Source: Hordeum vulgare subsp. vulgare
Lineage: Eukaryota > Streptophyta > Magnoliopsida > Poales > Poaceae
Direction: 5' to 3'
DNA length: 64,000 nt
Assembly: GCF_904849725.1 (NCBI RefSeq)
Contig: NC_058524.1
Coordinates: 554,097,763-554,161,762 of the forward strand
The notes under the pieces were generated by a model, which was not told where the DNA came from, did not search any database, and was given only the letters and a program-made list of their open reading frames with translations. This document shows, one piece after another, positions 60,001 through 64,000 of this stretch (positions are counted from its first letter, which is position 1; each line of letters begins with the position of its first letter). The translations under genes and the position numbers were made by a program.

Positions 60001-60564
60001 GTCAAATTGCTTGCAAGGGTTGTGTGAGACGTTGTATTACCGAATGGGCCCCGAGATACCTCTCCGTCACATGGAGCGACAAATCCCAGTCTTGATCCAT
60101 ACTAACTCAACGGACAATTTTGGAGATACCTGTAGAGCACCCTTATAGTCACCGAGTTACGTTGCGACGTTTGATGCACACAAGGTATTCCTCCGGTGCG
60201 AGTGAGTTATATAATCTCATGGTCATAGGAACAAATACTTGAGACGTAGAAAACAATAGCAATAAAACGACATGATCAATATGCTATGTTCATAGTTTGG
60301 GTCTTGTCCATCACATGATTCTCCTAATGATGTGATCCCGTTATCAAGTGACAACACGTGTGTATGGTTAGGAAACCTTGAGCATCTTTGATCAACGAGC
60401 CAGTCAACTAGAGGATTACTAGGGACTGTGTTTTGTCTATGTATCCACAGATGTATTTGATTTTCCAATCAATACAATTATAACATGGATAATAAACGAT
60501 TATCACGAACAAAGAAATATAATAATAACTAATTTATTATTGCCTCTAGGGCATATTTCCAACA
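57008..60564 (-). repeat. 5' LTR of Copia element, split by CACTA
   Basis: It runs TGTTAGGGAACG to TTTCCAACA on the plus strand. Removing the 1736-bp CACTA element and one copy of its CTT duplication leaves 1818 bp, against 1815 bp for the 3' LTR. Confidence 0.92.
57109..58844. mobile_element. Non-autonomous CACTA element
   Basis: The termini CACTACTAGAAAAAGGCT and AGCCATTTTCTAGTAGTG are inverted, with the 3-bp target duplication CTT at 57106-57108 and 58845-58847. Subterminal copies of TAGTGGCGCACC / GGTGCGCCATT recur in both orientations within about 1 kb of each end, as expected for transposase-binding repeats. The middle (57530-57880) is a GGAGGAG-rich low-complexity stretch. There is no transposase. 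It lies in the Copia 5' LTR. Confidence 0.93.
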
Positions 60565-60569
60565 AGTAG

Positions 60570-61850
60570 ATGAAGAAGCATTTTGCCCCTCTGGGCGATT
60601 ATTCTCAGTAAGCCTAGCTCTTTTTGGGGATTTCCCCCCATCAATCTCTATTTGCATGTTAACTTTTTCTTTAGGAGGATTTTTCACAAGGATCTTATCC
60701 ACAGAGAAGAAGAAATCAGAAAAGTGCCCCCCAACACTCCTTCTGCTGAAGTAGGAATATCCTCACCATCTCTACATCCCAGTTTTATTCTAACTGACTC
60801 AGGTCTGTTTATAGTAGCTTTATCAATCTCAAGAGTCACACCAACCAAGGATCCTACATAAGCAATATTTTTTTCATGTCTTTTGTCCAAAGGGATGTTG
60901 CTAACATTGACCCATGCAATGTTAAGTATACCCTTGGCACCCACAGACTCTGACCACTTTCTTAAGTTTATGACAACACCACAACTCTTCACATTCATAC
61001 TCTCAGCAAAACAAGCTTTGTCTACATCTCTAGGCGAAGGAAATCTCATCACAAAGGTGTTTGGACCAATAGACCTAGCAGAGCATCTCCAGTTTGTGTT
61101 AATATATGCATTGAAAAACTCCTCCAACTGCCTCCCAGATGCTTGCCCCTCAACCATATAAATGACAATGAATCTATTCCTATCAGTAGTCTGACCAGGG
61201 GTGCTATGATCTTGTATGTAAAACAATCCTTTCCATCTAGCTTGAAAACCACACATCGGAGCCACACACTCCCAAGGAAGCACCGTATTGCACACAGATA
61301 CTAGATGACCATGGTTACCACATCTACCACAGATAGCACGCGGACAATATGCATGCAAGTGACCCGTATCCTTGCAGGTAGCGCAATCCTCAGCACCTCC
61401 CACTAGTGGGGAGATGTTCGTCTTGTCGGGGGTGGGATGACGACGTTCCTGAGCCTGGGGTGCGCCTTGTCATAGCTCTTGCCGACCACCCGCCGTGCCG
61501 CCAGCCACGGTGTTGTTGCAGTTGTCGCCCCACTTCTCGTATCCGCGCGTACCTCCTTGCTCCATCGCTGTCGCATCCCATCTCGCCTTTTCGGATGACC
61601 CATGGCGCGGATCCTTGTTGGACGAGCCACCGTCGTCGTTGTCGCGCATCCACACCATGTTGCAGCCACCATCGCCACCACCACAGTCGCGACCTCTACC
61701 ACGACCGAAACGACCGCCTCCGCGCCCGAAACGCCCTGCCCCGTCGCCATCTCCTTGATTGAAGCGGTTGCCCCCTTCACGACCCGCCATGGTTTGCGCC
61801 CGCGGTGACGAGGCAGCAACCTGCGCGAATGATCTCTGATCTCCTCCCAC
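60570..61850 (-). pseudogene. LINE ORF1, N-terminal part with CCHC knuckles
   Basis: It starts at ATG 61850 (MGGDQRSFAQVAASSP), Gly/Arg-rich (GRFGRGRGR), and is open to 61470. A frameshift near there leads into the frame 61403-60684 with two CCHC knuckles (CATCKDTGHLHAYC and CGRCGNHGHLVSVC). After these comes a DUF4283-like segment (FIVIYMVEGQASGRQLEEFF, FVMRFPSPRDVDKACFAES). ORF1 protein binds the LINE RNA. The Copia element interrupts it at 60565, and the C-terminal part lies at 49200-50142. Confidence 0.82.
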
Positions 61851-62112
61851 CTTCCCTTCCCACCAGCCGAAGGAGGAGGAAACCCTAAGGGAAGAAGCCC
61901 TAGACGAGATCTAGAAGTGGCTCAGGAGGGAGTCAAGATCGAGATAGAGATCTGGAGTGGGGGTTGGTGTGGGGGTGGGTGGGTGTAGGGTAACCCTAGC
62001 GGCTCTTGTAGCCTCCAGCCCCCCATGGACCGCGACCGCATGTCTCTCCGCAGGCCGCGGCACGGGTTTGGGCCCGAGAATGCCAGGGTCGAATGACCGC
62101 GGCAGTACATGG
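61851..62112 (-). promoter_or_regulatory. LINE 5' UTR / internal promoter region
   Basis: A GC-rich leader with TAGGGTTACCC and CTAGGGCTTCTTCCC motifs between the target duplication and ORF1. LINE promoters are internal, so it is expected here. Presence of the full leader supports a full-length insertion. Confidence 0.6.
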
Positions 62113-63164
62113 CCGAAATTTACCTTTTTTCTTTAGACAATCCATCCGAAATTTACCTGTGATGGAAAACCGAGAAAAGCTTGTTTTTTTCTCTATATAT
62201 GGTGATGACGGAGAACATTGCGTGCAGCCGGTCTCTCCAAAGTCTATGGGCTAAGTTCAAATAGTTTATAAGAAAAGGAACGGAATATAAACTTGCAAAC
62301 CAAACAACCAACATTTTCTAACGAGTAATTAAATAGTAAAAACCTGTTTGCTTTCAAATGCTAACAAAAACATTGTATATAAATAATCTCACTTCAATGC
62401 ACCACTACTCTTTCATAAAAAAAAATTCTTTCAAATCTTTTGAATTTCTAAAAAAACTCTTGGAATAGTTATTAAACTTTCGAATAGTATACAACGTATC
62501 CACCGTCAGTATATCCTACTGAAAACACATACACCATTCCTCTCCCCCCTCCCCGTGATAGTGCTAAGCTAAATGAGGCGCCATCAAATGACATCCCTAC
62601 GACTTTCTCAACTTTATATTACATGTTCTCGACATGAACATCCTTTTTTCCTTTCTTTAAATGGAGATACAGAGCGTGTGTGTTCTTTAAGATAAAGAGT
62701 TTACCAAATTCTTCTTGATTTAAAAATTGCATGCTTTTAAATCTGTCCACCCTTTTTAAAAATGCTCAAATTCCCAAAAGATGTCCTGACATTTTTGAAA
62801 ATGCATTTAAAATTGATCACATAATTTTAATATTCTCTTTCAAAATAATGCGTTCAATGTTCATTTTCAAAACATGTTTCAGTTCTAATAAAAACATAAA
62901 AAACAAAAGTGTTTAATCATTTTCACATAAACAAATGTTTATGTTTTTTTCTCGAAAGCAAAATATACAACCGATTACTAGACTATTCTATGCACCACTA
63001 CTCTTCCATTAGATGAAGGATGTTAGGGTGACTTCTTTATGTCCATGCTTCACACTTCGAAAAGCGATAACTATATAAACTTATTACTGATGTATAACAG
63101 AACTGAATATAAGAAATGGTGTGTACTATCATGCGGAACATGTTTTATGATCTTTTTCACCCAT

Positions 63165-63191
63165 CGCAACGCACGGACATTTGTATTAGTA
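63165..63191 (+). mobile_element. Helitron-like 3' terminus, plus strand
   Basis: CATCGCAACGCACGGACATT and then TGTATTAGT match the grass Helitron terminus (GTTGCAACGCACGGGCA.TTTTGCTAGT), with TTAG in place of CTAG. I found no convincing TC start upstream, so only the terminus is claimed. Confidence 0.4.
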
Positions 63192-63325
63192 AATATAAAA
63201 TGTAATGTCTTGAAGCTTTTGCCAATTCATAATCCAAGCATCTAGGGGATCTCCTCACAATCGTAGCCAATCTATTCATTGAACTTTTCCCGAAATATAC
63301 ATGATGAAATTATTAGTCCAATAAA

Positions 63326-63413
63326 ATATATGTTGTTATTAATTACCAAAACCACCTAGGGAGAAGTTGTGCTTTAAAACTCCCTTTTTTTGGTAATTGA
63401 TAACAACATATAT
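63326..63413. repeat. Hairpin of about 26-bp inverted arms
   Basis: The arm ATATATGTTGTTATTAATTA with CCAAAA is inverted as TTTTTGGTAATTGATAACAA with CATATATA, separated by about 34 bases. It has one mismatch. It could be a small MITE or a structure at an old retrotransposon border. Confidence 0.6.
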
Positions 63414-63691
63414 ATCAAAACTTTGACATAGAATATAATCAACGTTAGCATTATCGCTTCGAGAAGTATGTGATAAGGAAGAGCCCCCCTAAATTTGTGC
63501 ATTATTTTAAATTTGTGTTTGAATGCTAATGCACAATTTATAAGGATTATGGGTCATTCTTCCATGTCACATAGATCTTGGCGGGCGCATAAATGATATG
63601 AATGGATTACAATGCACATAACACCTAATATTAGTGAATGATCATCATGTAAATATCACAAGGATAGGAAATAGTGACATCAATCACAAAG

Positions 63692-64000
63692 TGTTGTGGT
63701 TTTGTCACGGGAGATGTCCTTGTGAAAGGACTTAGTGATGGAGCCATCGCACTTTGGTTGCGACTCGAAGGGGGTGAGCGGAAGCGAGACTCAGGTTTAC
63801 CCAGGTTCGGCCCCTCCGGTGGGGGTAAAAGCCTATGTCCTGCTTTGTGTATATTGATGGTGGATTCGATTACAAGGAGGGCGTAACTCGCCTGACCTAG
63901 CTCTCGATGGATTTTAACTTAACCTATCTACCCTACAGGCTCGCCTTTTATATACAGGTCGAGGCCCTAGGGTTTACAAAGTCCTGGCCACGTTACAAAT
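63692..64000 (+). repeat. Start of a further LTR, cut by the window edge
   Basis: TGTTGTGGTTTTGTCACGGG is a TG-type LTR start. The following AGGTTTACCCAGGTTCGGCC and AAAAGCCTATGTCCTGCTTT and the TTTTATATACAGG motif are typical of Triticeae LTR retrotransposons. The element continues beyond the window, so neither family nor coding capacity can be judged. Confidence 0.5.

Larger units (their letters stand above)
50143..60564 (-). mobile_element. Copia element (BARE1/WIS/Angela type) in the LINE
   Basis: A perfect 5-bp target duplication, AGTAG, flanks it at 50138-50142 and 60565-60569. The LTRs are 50143-51957 (3' LTR) and 57008-60564 (5' LTR, enlarged by a CACTA insertion). On the minus strand the LTR reads TATTGGAAATATGCCCTAGA or TGTTGGAAATATGCCC at its start and ends near CGTTCC(A/C)(C/T)AACA-like sequence, as in BARE1/Angela. 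In about 135 aligned LTR bases I count five differences. The coding region is heavily decayed, unlike the fairly similar LTRs. Confidence 0.93.
45107..62112 (-). mobile_element. Full-length L1-like LINE, split by a Copia element
   Basis: It is flanked by an 18-bp target duplication, CCGAAATTTACCTTTTTT, at 45089-45106 and 62113-62130. Without the Copia insertion (50143-60564 plus its 5-bp duplication) it is about 6.6 kb, a normal full length for a plant L1-type element. Minus-strand order: 5' UTR, ORF1 with CCHC knuckles, ORF2 with endonuclease, RT and zf-RVT domains, and a 3' UTR ending at the short A-run. It may belong to the Triticeae Karin-type LINEs; the family is not proven. Confidence 0.92.
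62131..63691. other. AT-rich sequence with Helitron-like and hairpin motifs
   Basis: No gene. TGCACCACTACTCTT(T/C)CAT occurs at about 62397 and 62991. CGCAACGCACGGACATTTGT then ATTAGT at 63165-63191 resembles the Helitron 3' end seen at 27867. An inverted repeat lies at 63326-63413. Other short frames have no domains. Confidence 0.5.

Overview
The window is plant nuclear DNA from a large grass genome. The combination of Athila-lineage Gypsy LTRs beginning TGATACGTCTC, a BARE1/WIS/Angela-type Copia element, a Stowaway MITE, a CACTA element ending CACTACTAGAAAAA and a Mutator element with FAR1 and Ulp1-like genes points to the Triticeae (wheat, Aegilops or barley). No intact single-copy host gene was found. 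Almost everything can be assigned to transposable elements, and several insertions can be dated relative to each other because their target-site duplications (TSDs) are intact.

Left block (1-16.9 kb): a minus-strand Gypsy element with LTRs at 317-1758 and 15451-16881. It encodes a decayed gag-protease and an Athila-type extra ORF, but no reverse transcriptase or integrase. Its left LTR has internal sequence on both sides, so it is a middle LTR of a tandem (recombined) element. A second, plus-strand, coding-poor Gypsy element (5332-12181, TSD GACGC) sits inside it.

Middle block (16.9-29.3 kb): old degraded repeats; a gene-carrying segment with a B3-domain pseudogene that has an unrelated antisense ORF in its intron (18.9-21.1 kb); a Stowaway MITE; GTTGTAG and AT-rich tandem arrays; a Tourist-like MITE (TSD TTA); and a Helitron on the minus strand (27867-28987).

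Mutator block (29339-44697): a 15.4 kb Mutator-like element bounded by imperfect terminal inverted repeats (TIRs) and a perfect 9-bp TSD, GGTGCAAGC. It holds three genes: a FAR1-type DNA-binding protein without the transposase core (minus), a multi-exon Ulp1/C48-protease-like gene (plus) and a FAR1-MULE transposase with a SWIM finger (minus). The last two are convergent. The Ulp1-like catalytic domain is split by a 1.95 kb intron filled with a ~64-bp minisatellite. This is the most interesting system in the window. All three genes carry or may carry disabling changes, so this copy is probably not autonomous.

Right block (45.1-62.1 kb): a full-length L1-like LINE (minus, 18-bp TSD) is split inside ORF1 by a 10.4 kb Copia element (minus, TSD AGTAG). 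The Copia 5' LTR is itself split by a non-autonomous CACTA element (TSD CTT). The window ends in AT-rich sequence, a Helitron-like terminus and the start of another LTR.

All gene calls come from reading translations and motifs by eye. TE family names below superfamily or lineage level are tentative.
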